Part shown: piece after piece, positions 34,207 through 42,596 of the stretch
Layout: each line of letters starts with the position of its first letter
Numbering within the stretch: position 1 is the stretch's first letter
NCBI RefSeq assembly: GCF_024723825.1
Contig: NZ_JANQBQ010000001.1
Location: 434,001-498,000, forward strand
Direction: 5' to 3'
Source of the DNA: Romboutsia lituseburensis
Lineage (GTDB): Bacteria > Bacillota > Clostridia > Peptostreptococcales > Peptostreptococcaceae
DNA length: 64,000 nucleotides
Program-made: the position numbers and the translations under genes
Notes under the pieces: model-generated
What the model was told of the DNA's origin: nothing
Database searches by the model: none
The model's input: the letters and a program-made list of their open reading frames with translations, nothing else

Positions 34207-34899
34207 ATGAACTTACGGTTTACAAATTGGTATACACAAGCTTTAGGAGGTACATTAGGTATTGCTGCTTGTTTATATTCATATTTAAATGGAGACATGA
34301 TTATATATAGCAATATAAATACATACTTTGATACATTAGGATTTGGATCATTACTTTCTAGTTATTTACTACTTCCACTTTGTATAATTACATTATTACT
34401 AGCGGTAATTAGGTCCTATGCATCAAATAAAGAAGTTTTTAATGTTCCATTAGAAAATATTAATATAGTAATTATAATATCTACAGTTATAATTGGTTTT
34501 ATGGGTGCCAAAATATATTTCTGTATTCCTGCTATTTTTATTTTATTTAATTTATTAACATATTCTAAAATGAGCAAATATTATAATAAAGAAGAGTGTA
34601 ATATAAAGGAAAAGAAAATTAAAACTTTTAATTATGACTCAAAAAAACATAAAACTAATAAATTAATAATTAAAAAACAAGATACTGTAGTGTTTGATGC
34701 AGTTCAATTAGATAAAAATACACTAATTGATGAAAAAATAGTTTCTAATAATCAAAATGATTCTAATCCATTAAAAACTAAAATAGAAATGGCTAAGGAA
34801 CTTTTAGAAAAAAATGCACAAAAGCAGTTTATAATGGAACTTACAGGTTTAACATCTGAAGAGCTATATGATGTAGAAGAAGAATTAAAAAAGAGTTAA
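34207..34899 (+). CDS. membrane protein with charged C-terminal tail, unknown
   Basis: The 230-residue protein has four membrane segments in its first 125 residues, beginning FTNWYTQALGGTLGIAACLY. A soluble lysine-rich tail follows, ending in a helical KMAKELLEKNAQ-like and LTGLTSEELYDVEEELKKS stretch. The end resembles the short C-terminal helical motif of Spo0A/ParB-like adaptor tails but is not diagnostic. The family is not recognised. The start is the ATG after GGGAGTGA; an upstream ATG seven codons earlier lacks a site. It is followed by a terminator and then the acc operon. Confidence 0.65.
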   Translation: MNLRFTNWYTQALGGTLGIAACLYSYLNGDMIIYSNINTYFDTLGFGSLLSSYLLLPLCIITLLLAVIRSYASNKEVFNVPLENINIVIIISTVIIGFMGAKIYFCIPAIFILFNLLTYSKMSKYYNKEECNIKEKKIKTFNYDSKKHKTNKLIIKKQDTVVFDAVQLDKNTLIDEKIVSNNQNDSNPLKTKIEMAKELLEKNAQKQFIMELTGLTSEELYDVEEELKKS

Positions 34900-34911
34900 T
34901 TTAACTTAAGT

Positions 34912-34941
34912 AAAGCGCTGATTTATTATCAGTGCTTTTTT
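34912..34941 (+). terminator. terminator before the acc operon
   Basis: AAAGCGCTGA / TCAGTGCTTT stem (one G-U pair) with T run. Confidence 0.8.
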
Positions 34942-34972
34942 ATGATTAAAAGTTAATAAATATCAAAATATA

Positions 34973-35000
34973 TTTACAAAGGTAATTTTTGTGATATAAT
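34973..35000 (+). promoter_or_regulatory. sigma-A promoter of accBCDA
   Basis: TTTACA, 16-bp spacer, TATAAT. Confidence 0.65.
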
Positions 35001-35001
35001 A

Positions 35002-35018
35002 TTAGTACCAGGTAATAA
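35002..35018 (+). promoter_or_regulatory. FapR-like operator of accBCDA
   Basis: TTAGTACCAGGTAATAA is a dyad with one mismatched position. It agrees with the Firmicute FapR box (TTAGTACC-N-GGTACTAA) and starts two bases after the -10, where FapR would block the polymerase. Confidence 0.75.
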
Positions 35019-35040
35019 TACGAGGGGGTAATTTGAAAGT

Positions 35041-35514
35041 ATGAAAATTAATGAAATTAAAGAATTATTAAATGTTATAGATAAAACTAATTTAGAATTT
35101 GTGAAAATAGAGAGCAGTGACTTAAAACTAGAAGTGTCTAAATCTAGTAATAGAATTGTTAATAATGATTTAAGAGATAGTAAGCATGATTTAAGCGAAA
35201 ATGCAAACTGTGAAGAAGTTGTTAGTGACATATGCGAAGAAGCTATTGAAGAAACAATCGAAGATAATATAAATATACATGTTGTATCTGCACCATTAAT
35301 GGGAACATTTTACTCATCTCCAAATCCTGATGAAGGAAACTTTGTTAAAGTAGGAGATATCATTAAAGCAGGTGATACATTATGTATTTTAGAAGCAATG
35401 AAGCTTATGAATGAAATAAATAGTAATGTTAGTGGTGAAGTCATTGAAATATTAGTAGAAAATGAAGAACTAGTAGAATATGGTCAGCCTATGTTTAAAA
35501 TTAAAGCACTATAG
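35041..35514 (+). CDS. accB: acetyl-CoA carboxylase biotin carboxyl carrier protein
   Basis: The 157-residue protein has a short N-terminal helical region, an acidic linker and a C-terminal biotinyl domain with the attachment motif EAMKLMN (Lys near 120). VSAPLMGTFYSSPNPDEGNFVKVGD, with the thumb region, is typical of AccB rather than of a lone biotinyl domain. It carries CO2 between AccC and AccDA for malonyl-CoA. GAGGGGG precedes the ATG. It is first gene of accBCDA. Confidence 0.95.
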   Translation: MKINEIKELLNVIDKTNLEFVKIESSDLKLEVSKSSNRIVNNDLRDSKHDLSENANCEEVVSDICEEAIEETIEDNINIHVVSAPLMGTFYSSPNPDEGNFVKVGDIIKAGDTLCILEAMKLMNEINSNVSGEVIEILVENEELVEYGQPMFKIKAL

Positions 35515-35531
35515 GTAGGAGGTATTAGAAA

Positions 35532-36896
35532 ATGATAAAAAAGATACTAGTGGCTAATAGAGGCGATATAGCAGTTAGAATAATAAGAACTTGCAAAGAG
35601 CTAAACATTAAAACGGTAGCCATATACTCTGATGTAGATAAAGAATGTTTACATAGATACTTAGCAGATGAATCTATATGCGTAGGACCTAATAATATAA
35701 GTAAAAGCTATAATAACATTGATAATATAATTTATTTAGCTCTTAAACTAGAATGTGATGCTATACATCCAGGTTTTGGATTCTTATCTGAGAATATTGA
35801 GTTTGCACAAAAGTGTGAAGAAAACAATATCATTTTAATTGGACCTAAAAAAGAACAAATGGCTATAATGGGTGATAAATCACAAGCTCGTGAAACAATG
35901 ATGAAATTAAATATTCCAGTTGTTCCTGGTTCAGAAGGTATTTTAGAAAGCAAAGAACAAGCTTTAATTCTTGCTAATAAAATTGGATACCCTGTAATTA
36001 TAAAAGCATCAAATGGTGGTGGGGGAAAAGGTATGAGAATAGTTACTTGTGACAAAGAACTTTTCTCTAACTTTGACATGGCAAGTTCAGAGGCTTTATC
36101 TGCATTTGGTAGTAGTGCTTTATATATGGAAAAATTTATAGAAAATCCTAGACATATAGAAGTTCAAGTATTCGGTGATAACTTCTCAAATGCTATTCAC
36201 CTTGGTGGTAGGGATTGCTCTATGCAAAGAAGAAACCAAAAAGTTTTAGAGGAGTCTTTGACTGACTACTTAAACTCACAAGAAAAAATCAAATTATACA
36301 AGACTGCAGTTGACATAGTCAAAGGTATTGGATATTTAGGTGCAGGTACAATAGAGTTTATAGTAGATAAAGATAAGAATTTTTATTTTATTGAAATGAA
36401 CACTAGAATTCAGGTTGAGCATCCTGTTACAGAAATGATTACAGGTGTAGACCTTATAAAACTTCAAATTTTAATTGCAAGCAATAAAAAAATACCTTTT
36501 ACTCAAGATGAGATTAAATTCAATGGTCATGCAATAGAGTGTAGGATAAATGCAGAAAACCCATACAATGATTTTAAACCATGTCCAGGTAAAATAACAT
36601 CTATAAATATACCAGGCGGATTTGGTGTTAGATTCGATACGTTTATATATTCTGGATACACAATTCCACCTATATATGATTCAATGATAGGGAAGCTTAT
36701 TTGTTGGGCAGAGGATAGACAACAGTGTATAAATAAAATGAATAGAGCTTTAGAGGAAATCATTATAGACGGTATAGATACTAATATAGAATTTCAAAAA
36801 ATGCTTATAAATAGTGATATATTTATGAAAGATTGTCATTATACAAAATTTATAGAAAATGATTTTATTGCTGAAATTGCTATAGCTACAGAGTAA
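35532..36896 (+). CDS. accC: biotin carboxylase
   Basis: The 454-residue protein follows AccC throughout: KILVANRGDIAVRIIRTCKELNIKTVAIYSD, GFGFLSEN, the glycine-rich ATP loop KASNGGGGKGMRIV, IEMNTRIQVEHPVTEMITGVDL with catalytic residues, and a C-terminal AENPYNDFKPCPG. It charges biotin on AccB with bicarbonate and ATP. Length is the family standard. TAGGAGG gives a strong start, 17 bp after accB. Confidence 0.97.
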   Translation: MIKKILVANRGDIAVRIIRTCKELNIKTVAIYSDVDKECLHRYLADESICVGPNNISKSYNNIDNIIYLALKLECDAIHPGFGFLSENIEFAQKCEENNIILIGPKKEQMAIMGDKSQARETMMKLNIPVVPGSEGILESKEQALILANKIGYPVIIKASNGGGGKGMRIVTCDKELFSNFDMASSEALSAFGSSALYMEKFIENPRHIEVQVFGDNFSNAIHLGGRDCSMQRRNQKVLEESLTDYLNSQEKIKLYKTAVDIVKGIGYLGAGTIEFIVDKDKNFYFIEMNTRIQVEHPVTEMITGVDLIKLQILIASNKKIPFTQDEIKFNGHAIECRINAENPYNDFKPCPGKITSINIPGGFGVRFDTFIYSGYTIPPIYDSMIGKLICWAEDRQQCINKMNRALEEIIIDGIDTNIEFQKMLINSDIFMKDCHYTKFIENDFIAEIAIATE

Positions 36897-36928
36897 TCAA
36901 AAATGTAGCATTAAAGGAGTAGATAGTT

Positions 36929-37804
36929 ATGATAAAAAAATTTTTATCTTCCAACGAATCGTCTATAAAAAAAATTACTAAAGATAACAAATACGTAACA
37001 GTAACTTTAAATAACAAATTTAAAGAAAACAGTGTAGATGATAGATTTTGGATTTATTGCAAGGGTTGTAAAGATCATGTATTTAAAAAAGATATAGAAG
37101 AGAATTTAAATGTATGTCCTAAGTGTAATACACATTATAAATTAAAAGCAAGGGATAGAGTAGATTTATTAATAGATAAAGATAGCTTTAAAGAGTTTGA
37201 ATTTGATTTATCAATACAAGACCCTTTAAAATTCCCTGATTATATAGAGAAGATAAATTCATATAAAGAAAAAACTAATGAAGAAGAAGGCATAATCTGT
37301 GGATTAGGAACAATAAATAATATAAGAACTGTTTTGTGCGTAATGAACCCAGACTTTATGATGGGAAGCATGGGAAGTATAGTAGGAGATAAAATAACAT
37401 ATTCAATTGAATATGCTGCTGATAATAACTTACCTATAATAATTTGTACTGCTTCAGGTGGGGCTAGGATGCAAGAGGGAATGATTTCTTTAATGCAAAT
37501 GGCCAAAACATCTCAAGCCTTAAGTAAGTTAGAGGATAAGAATTTACCATATATAACTATACTTACAGATCCAACTACAGGTGGTGTTACAGCAAGTTTT
37601 GCTATGCTTGGAGACATTATTTTATCAGAACCTAATACTTTAATAGGTTTTGCAGGTCCAAGGGTAATTGAACAGACTATTAATCAAAAATTACCAAAAG
37701 GCTTTCAAACAGCAGAGTTCTTATTAGAGCACGGATTTATAGATATTATTGTAAATAGAAAAAACATGAAAGAAATGATATTTAATATATTATCTCTTCA
37801 TTAA
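36929..37804 (+). CDS. accD: acetyl-CoA carboxylase carboxyltransferase subunit beta
   Basis: The 291-residue protein has the AccD zinc finger (CKGCKDHVFKKDIEENLNVCPKCN, four Cys) near residues 41-66. The crotonase-type carboxyltransferase core has IICTASGGARMQEGMISLMQMAKTSQA and TTGGVTASFAMLGDI. The two form α2β2 with AccA. AAGGAG precedes the ATG, 32 bp after accC. A hairpin with only a short T tract lies after the stop, before accA. Confidence 0.96.
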   Translation: MIKKFLSSNESSIKKITKDNKYVTVTLNNKFKENSVDDRFWIYCKGCKDHVFKKDIEENLNVCPKCNTHYKLKARDRVDLLIDKDSFKEFEFDLSIQDPLKFPDYIEKINSYKEKTNEEEGIICGLGTINNIRTVLCVMNPDFMMGSMGSIVGDKITYSIEYAADNNLPIIICTASGGARMQEGMISLMQMAKTSQALSKLEDKNLPYITILTDPTTGGVTASFAMLGDIILSEPNTLIGFAGPRVIEQTINQKLPKGFQTAEFLLEHGFIDIIVNRKNMKEMIFNILSLH

Positions 37805-37826
37805 GATACCCATAATTAAATAAATT

Positions 37827-37868
37827 AAATCAACGAATAAATGATAAAGATTTATTCGTTGATTTTGT
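37827..37868 (+). repeat. 15-bp perfect hairpin between accD and accA
   Basis: AAATCAACGAATAAA with exact complement and 9-nt loop; four T follow. It could attenuate accA or process the mRNA. Confidence 0.65.
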
Positions 37869-37885
37869 ATATAGGAGGAAGTTAA

Positions 37886-38836
37886 TTGCTTATGCTTATT
37901 AACGATATAAAAAATCAAATACAAAATCTTGAAGATGATATAAAGAAGCTAAAATTAATCTCAACATCAAATGATATCGACTTAAGTGATAAAATCAATC
38001 ATTTAGAACAAAAACTTAAAGAGCTTCAAAATAAAGCATGCACAAAAACGCCATATGAAAAGGTGTGCATAAGTAGAGATATAAAAAGACCAACAACAAA
38101 TGATTATATACAAAGAATTTGTTCTACTTTCATAGAACTTCATGGAGATAGACTCTATAAAGACGATCCTTCGATAATAGGGGGTATCGGAAAAATTGAT
38201 AATTTTAACGTTACAATCATAGGACACCAAAAAGGAAATGATGTACATGAAAATATAAAAAGAAATTTTGGGATGCCTCATCCAGAAGGTTATAGAAAAG
38301 CACTTAGACTTATGAAACAAGCAGAGAAGTTTAAAAGACCTATAATAACTTTTATAGATACACCTGGTGCTTTTTGTGGTTTAGAAGCAGAACAGCGTGG
38401 TCAAGGTGAAGCAATTGCTAAAAATTTACTAGAAATGAGCAAACTTTCTGTACCTATTCTCTGCTTTGTTATAGGAGAAGGGGGAAGTGGAGGAGCACTT
38501 GGAATTGGAGTAGGCAATGAAATTTGTATGCTAGAACACTCAGTTTATTCTGTAATTTCTCCAGAAGGGCTATCTAGTATACTTTTTAAAGATCCATCAA
38601 AATCTAAAGAAGCTAGTGAAGTCATGAAATTAACAAGTCATGATTTAAAAAACCTTAAAATTATTGATAAAATAATAAAAGAACCTTTTAATGGAGCACA
38701 AGAAGATGTTGATTTGATCTCTAAAAAAATTAAAAACTTTATTGTAGACAGACTTAGTTACTATGAAACTCTTAGTGAAGCTGAAATAATTTCTCAAAGA
38801 TACAACAAATTCAGAGAAATTGGAAGATGTTTGTAA
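37886..38836 (+). CDS. accA: acetyl-CoA carboxylase carboxyltransferase subunit alpha
   Basis: The 316-residue protein has an N-terminal helical hairpin (LEDDIKKLK, DKINHLEQKLKEL) and then the AccA core: RDIKRPTTNDYIQRIC, ELHGDRLYKDDPSIIGGIG, TFIDTPGAFCGLEAEQRGQGEAIA and GEGGSGGALGIGVGN. It transfers CO2 to acetyl-CoA with AccD. The TTG at 37886 lies seven nt after AGGAGG and is preferred to the ATG two codons later. Last gene of the operon. Confidence 0.95.
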   Translation: MLMLINDIKNQIQNLEDDIKKLKLISTSNDIDLSDKINHLEQKLKELQNKACTKTPYEKVCISRDIKRPTTNDYIQRICSTFIELHGDRLYKDDPSIIGGIGKIDNFNVTIIGHQKGNDVHENIKRNFGMPHPEGYRKALRLMKQAEKFKRPIITFIDTPGAFCGLEAEQRGQGEAIAKNLLEMSKLSVPILCFVIGEGGSGGALGIGVGNEICMLEHSVYSVISPEGLSSILFKDPSKSKEASEVMKLTSHDLKNLKIIDKIIKEPFNGAQEDVDLISKKIKNFIVDRLSYYETLSEAEIISQRYNKFREIGRCL

Positions 38837-38957
38837 AAAAAATAAAGGTTTTTTTTGGTATATATAGAAATATAATTTAAATATATATATTGAGTTGGTA
38901 CTTTTTTTAAAGAATTAGTCTATATATGATATGGTTCAAACAAGGGAGGTTGTTGAA

Positions 38958-39218
38958 ATGGAAGTTTTAAAAGTTTCATCAAAATCTAATCCAAATTCTG
39001 TAGCAGGAGCTTTAGCTGGAGTACTAAGAGAAAAGGGAAGTGCTGAAATACAAGCTATTGGCGCAGGAGCTCTTAATCAAGCTATTAAATCTGTAGCTAT
39101 AGCTAGGGGATTTGTAGCACCTAGCGGAATGGATTTAGTTTGTATTCCTGCGTTTACAGATATTTACATTGATGGAGATCAAAAAACAGCAATAAAATTA
39201 ATAGTAGAACCTAGATAA
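38958..39218 (+). CDS. spoVS: stage V sporulation protein S
   Basis: The 86-residue protein reads MEVLKVSSKSNPNSVAGALAG and later AIGAGALNQAIKSVAIARGF, the strongly conserved SpoVS (Alba-like) sequence. In Bacillus it is needed for late sporulation and affects septation. The start is the ATG after GGGAGG; an ORF beginning 27 bp earlier adds residues not in the family. Single gene with terminator. Confidence 0.96.
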   Translation: MEVLKVSSKSNPNSVAGALAGVLREKGSAEIQAIGAGALNQAIKSVAIARGFVAPSGMDLVCIPAFTDIYIDGDQKTAIKLIVEPR

Positions 39219-39243
39219 AACATAAATTATAAAATCATAATAA

Positions 39244-39285
39244 AAAAAGCTATTTGTAAGAAATTTTCTTATAAATAGCTTTTTA
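39244..39285 (+). terminator. terminator of spoVS
   Basis: AAAAAGCTATTTGTAAGAAA with complement TTTCTTATAAATAGCTTTTT and T run. Confidence 0.85.
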
Positions 39286-39394
39286 TTTTTACAAATTTTG
39301 TTTTAATTTTAAGTAGAATAATTTTTAAAATAAAAGGTTAATTTAATATAGATTTTAAATATTATATATATTAAATAAGGAGGATCATTATATT

Positions 39395-39580
39395 ATGCAA
39401 TTAAGAAGAGCTGCAGAAATAGTAAATTCTAAAGAAAATGATAATACAGTAGTTTATTACCAAAATAAGCCAGTAACTATAGTTACAGTTGATAATAATA
39501 TAGGAACTGCATATGTAAAATCAGTTGATGAAAATAATAGATTTGAAGTGAATTTAGAAGATTTAAGCGAAAATCATTAA
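39395..39580 (+). CDS. H-type small acid-soluble spore protein
   Basis: The 61-residue protein begins MQLRRAAEIVNSKENDNTVVYYQNKPVTI and continues VDNNIGTAYVKSVDE, matching SspH in length and pattern (R-A-EIV near the start, then a Y-basic V repeat). SspH proteins are made in the forespore. A weak sigma-G-like promoter (GAATA, 18 bp, TAATTTA at 39316-39345) may lie upstream. AAGGAGG precedes the ATG. It lies just downstream of spoVS. Confidence 0.8.
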   Translation: MQLRRAAEIVNSKENDNTVVYYQNKPVTIVTVDNNIGTAYVKSVDENNRFEVNLEDLSENH

Positions 39581-39720
39581 TTAAAGATTAAATTTTAAGT
39601 ATAAGGCAAATAAAATTTTAAATATAATATTATTATAAGTTGATTTATTTTTATTAACTTAATAACTTAAACAGATACTTTAAATTAACTTAGCAAGATA
39701 ATTATAATGTTAAAATCATA

Positions 39721-39736
39721 AATCTGCATGCAGATT
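39721..39736. repeat. palindrome copy 1, AATCTGCATGCAGATT
   Basis: Perfect 16-bp dyad. Confidence 0.85.
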
Positions 39737-39756
39737 ACAAAAAATAATACAAAACA

Positions 39757-39772
39757 AATTTGCATGCAGATT
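39757..39772. repeat. palindrome copy 2, AATTTGCATGCAGATT
   Basis: One base differs from copies 1 and 3. It starts 36 bp after copy 1. Confidence 0.8.
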
Positions 39773-39935
39773 ATATAAATATCAAGAGTAGTTATAAAAA
39801 CATACAATATATTGAAATTTTGATAATAAATAACTAGTCTTTAAATGTATATTTAGGGAATAGTTATTTAAATAAAAATAACTATTATTTAATTTCTAAA
39901 TTTTTACTTATAATTACTCATTTCTAAAATTAATA

Positions 39936-39951
39936 AATCTGCATGCAGATT
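39936..39951. repeat. palindrome copy 3, AATCTGCATGCAGATT
   Basis: Perfect dyad, extendable by one pair to 18 bp. It starts 179 bp after copy 2. Confidence 0.85.
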
Positions 39952-40233
39952 TACTCCTCTTTTTGTTAATTCTTATTTTAAAATAAAATTTTAAATATCA
40001 ACACTATAAAAAATTTTTGTTTTGATATTTAATTTAATATGATTAACTATGTTATCTGTAATTAATATTAACATATTCTAAATATCCGTTCTTAGTTTAC
40101 TTATTTTCCTAATACTCATTATTATGATTAATTTACTTAGATTCAATTTTTATCATTTTATACATTGGTTTAATATATAAATATTTAAATATTATCTTAG
40201 ACTCTATTTACACTAATCTTTATTAAGCTTCTT

Positions 40234-40263
40234 TATATAGATTTTTACACTAAAATCTATATA
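40234..40263 (+). repeat. 12-bp perfect hairpin upstream of the recombinase gene
   Basis: TATATAGATTTT / AAAATCTATATA with 6-nt loop. Confidence 0.55.
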
Positions 40264-40350
40264 TCTTCTTATTTTTAAGGAATAGTTGAAAACAAAAAAA
40301 TCTTATGTTATTTTATATTTATAAAAGATAAAATTTGGAGGTAACCTTTT

Positions 40351-41535
40351 GTGAGTAATTCTAAAGCTTTAAAAATACATAATAAGTCAGACAAACCAGA
40401 CAATATTGTAATTCGAGATAATAACGTAATAGAAAGATGTATATCAATCGAAAATAGCCTTCCTAAATTTATGAAGGATTATTTTATTTATTTAAAAGGA
40501 TCAGTTGCCGTGTCTACTCGTTTAGCATATTTAGTAGATATTCAATTTTTTTGTTCTTATTTAGTTGAGATGCAAGAACTAACAAGTGCAAAAGATATCA
40601 AGGATATTAGTTTAAATGAGTTTAATAAAATAAAAGCTAGAGACGTTAATTTATTTTTAGGGGATTATTGTACAAGATACTATAAACAAACTAGTAAGAA
40701 TACGTTGATTTTTGAAAATAACAATAGAGCTTTAGCTAGAAAAAAATCATCTATCTCTACTCTATTTAAATTCATGTATAGGAACGAACAACTAGATAAT
40801 AATATTACTGATGGTTTTAATCCAATAAAGCTTCCTAAGCCTCAACCAGACGCTATAAAGCGACTTGAAATAGATGAAGTTGCTAAGATGTTAGATTCCG
40901 TTGAAAATGGTGATGGCCTTACAGAAAAAGAAAAAGTTTATTGGAAAAAGACTAAACTTAGAGATAAGGCCATTTTAGCGCTATTTGTTACATATGGTCT
41001 TAGATTAAATGAGCTTCGAGAATTGAATATCTCTTCTTTTAATTTTTCTAGAGGTGAATTTAAAATTTATCGAAAAAGAGGTAAAGAAGTTTTAATGCCT
41101 ATAAACCATACTTGTGAGTTAGTTGTTAAGGACTATATTTATAATGAAAGACCTCAAAGTGAACTATTAAATGATGAGTATAAGGATGCTCTATTTTTAT
41201 CATTACAAAATAAAAGATTAACAGCAAAAGCCATTAGACAGTTGGTAAAAAAATATACATCTATCTCAATGGATACATCTAGAGATAATGGATATAGTCC
41301 TCATAAATTAAGAGCAACTGCGGCAACCTCTCTGATTCAAAATGGTTTTTCAATTTATGACGTTCAAAACTTATTAGATCACGATAATGTAACCACTACT
41401 CAATTATACGCTGCTCATAAAAAGCATGTTAAACGTGATATTGTAAATAACTTTGAGTGGATTGATGATGAAAGTGATTTAGATAGTGTCGATTTACTAG
41501 ATGAAGATATAATTAATTTATCAAAAGATAAATAG
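40351..41535 (+). CDS. tyrosine recombinase (XerC/D-like) upstream of lexA
   Basis: The 394-residue protein has a SAM-like N-terminal domain (about 35-160) and a catalytic domain. The latter has R in TYGLRLNELRELN, H and R in SPHKLRATAATSL, a further H in LLDHDNVTTTQLY and nucleophile Tyr, so the active site is intact though the usual HxLRH motif reads HKLRA. The N-terminus has an extra 30 residues and the C-terminus an acidic tail (DDESDLDSVDLLDEDI). The chromosomal setting beside lexA suggests a housekeeping recombinase rather than a phage integrase. GTG start with GGAGG. No dif-like site was recognised. Confidence 0.85.
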   Translation: MSNSKALKIHNKSDKPDNIVIRDNNVIERCISIENSLPKFMKDYFIYLKGSVAVSTRLAYLVDIQFFCSYLVEMQELTSAKDIKDISLNEFNKIKARDVNLFLGDYCTRYYKQTSKNTLIFENNNRALARKKSSISTLFKFMYRNEQLDNNITDGFNPIKLPKPQPDAIKRLEIDEVAKMLDSVENGDGLTEKEKVYWKKTKLRDKAILALFVTYGLRLNELRELNISSFNFSRGEFKIYRKRGKEVLMPINHTCELVVKDYIYNERPQSELLNDEYKDALFLSLQNKRLTAKAIRQLVKKYTSISMDTSRDNGYSPHKLRATAATSLIQNGFSIYDVQNLLDHDNVTTTQLYAAHKKHVKRDIVNNFEWIDDESDLDSVDLLDEDIINLSKDK

Positions 41536-41615
41536 TATGTATTGTAAAAATAGGAATAGAATGAACAGAATTTGTAAATTTTAATTGATAATAAAAATAA
41601 ATTTCCTGATTTTAG

Positions 41616-41627
41616 GAACGAATGTTT
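41616..41627 (+). promoter_or_regulatory. LexA box of lexA
   Basis: GAACGAATGTTT fits the Firmicute LexA consensus GAACRNRYGTTY and overlaps the -35. Confidence 0.75.
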
Positions 41628-41654
41628 GTAGAAATAGAATCATTGTGCTACAAT
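41626..41654 (+). promoter_or_regulatory. lexA promoter
   Basis: TTGTAG, 17-bp spacer, TACAAT. Confidence 0.6.
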
Positions 41655-41693
41655 ATAAATATAAAATGACAGAAATAAGAAAGGAGAGGTTTT

Positions 41694-42326
41694 ATGTATT
41701 TCGACTTAAGTAGTAAGCAAATATTGATCCTGGAGTTTATAAAAGAACAAATCGCGTTAAAAGGATATCCGCCATCAGTAAGAGAGACTTGCTTAGCTGT
41801 AGGCTTAAAGTCTACATCTACAGTACATTCTCATTTAAATAAATTAGAAAAACTTGGATACATAAGAAGAGATCCAACTAAACCTAGAGCTATAGAGGTT
41901 TTAGATCAAAATAAGTATCAACCAGATTATGGACATATACCTGAAATTTTACAACTTCCATTAGTTGGTCAAATAACAGCAGGTGCTCCTATTTTAGCTA
42001 AACAAAATATCGAAGAATACATTTCTCTACCAGCGAACTTAGTAAAAGGAACAAATAACTTTGTTTTAAAAGTTAAAGGTGATAGTATGGTAAATGCAGG
42101 TATATTAAATGGTGACTATGTTATAGTAGATAAAAAGCATTCAGCTTCTAACTCTGAAATAGTAGCTGCACTTATACATAAAGAATACGCTACTGTTAAA
42201 AGATTTGAAAAAGATGGAGATGTTATAACTTTAAAACCAGAAAATGATTTTATGGAACCGATAGTTCTTACATCAAAAGATGTTGAAATTATAGGAATTG
42301 TAACAGGCGTATTTAGAGTATTATAA
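41694..42326 (+). CDS. lexA: SOS repressor LexA
   Basis: The 210-residue protein has an N-terminal winged helix (YPPSVRETCLAVGLKSTSTVHSHLNKLEKLGYIRRDP) and a C-terminal S24 peptidase domain. The cleavage site is Ala-Gly in QITAGAPIL, with Ser in KGDSM and Lys in ATVKRF for self-cleavage. RecA-stimulated cleavage opens the SOS regulon. AAAGGAGAG precedes the ATG. The promoter carries a LexA box, so it is autoregulated. Confidence 0.97.
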   Translation: MYFDLSSKQILILEFIKEQIALKGYPPSVRETCLAVGLKSTSTVHSHLNKLEKLGYIRRDPTKPRAIEVLDQNKYQPDYGHIPEILQLPLVGQITAGAPILAKQNIEEYISLPANLVKGTNNFVLKVKGDSMVNAGILNGDYVIVDKKHSASNSEIVAALIHKEYATVKRFEKDGDVITLKPENDFMEPIVLTSKDVEIIGIVTGVFRVL

Positions 42327-42327
42327 T

Positions 42328-42378
42328 AAAAAAGAGTAATTAGCAAATTTAATATGTTTTGCTAATTACTCTTTTTTA
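42328..42378. terminator. bidirectional terminator after lexA
   Basis: AAAAGAGTAATTAGCAAA with near complement, between convergent genes. Confidence 0.85.
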
Positions 42379-42386
42379 TTTGTAAG

Positions 42387-42575
42387 CTATAAAATCAAAC
42401 CTAAAACTAAAGCAGATACACCTGCAAATATAAAAGTAGTTCCATTTTTCTTTAATTTATCTAACTCTTCTTTTTTAGTTTTATTTAGATTTTTAGCGTT
42501 TTTAAAAGCATATATAGAGTATGTATTTAAGATAAGACCTAGTACAATAAATAATACACCTAATATTTTTAACAT
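42387..42575 (-). CDS. small two-helix membrane protein (62 aa), unknown
   Basis: The 62-residue protein has two hydrophobic segments (about 1-24 and 44-62) joined by a lysine-rich loop (KNLNKTKKEELDKLKK). Not recognised. GGGGAG precedes the ATG, a good start. It lies 21 bp downstream of deoD on the same strand, so co-transcription is likely. Confidence 0.65.
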   Translation of the reverse strand: MLKILGVLFIVLGLILNTYSIYAFKNAKNLNKTKKEELDKLKKNGTTFIFAGVSALVLGLIL

Positions 42576-42596
42576 ACGTATCTCCCCTATTTTTTA

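Larger units (their letters stand above)
39581..40350 (+). other. 770-bp gene-free region upstream of the tyrosine recombinase
   Basis: The stretch holds three copies of the palindrome AATCTGCATGCAGATT, a 12-bp hairpin at 40234-40263 and otherwise AT-rich sequence. No ORF with a ribosome binding site was found. It is the longest gene-free gap in the window. Confidence 0.6.

Noticed and set aside
39721-39951. dif site for the nearby recombinase
   Set aside because: The palindromes lack the asymmetrical two 11-bp arms with a 6-bp centre typical of dif.
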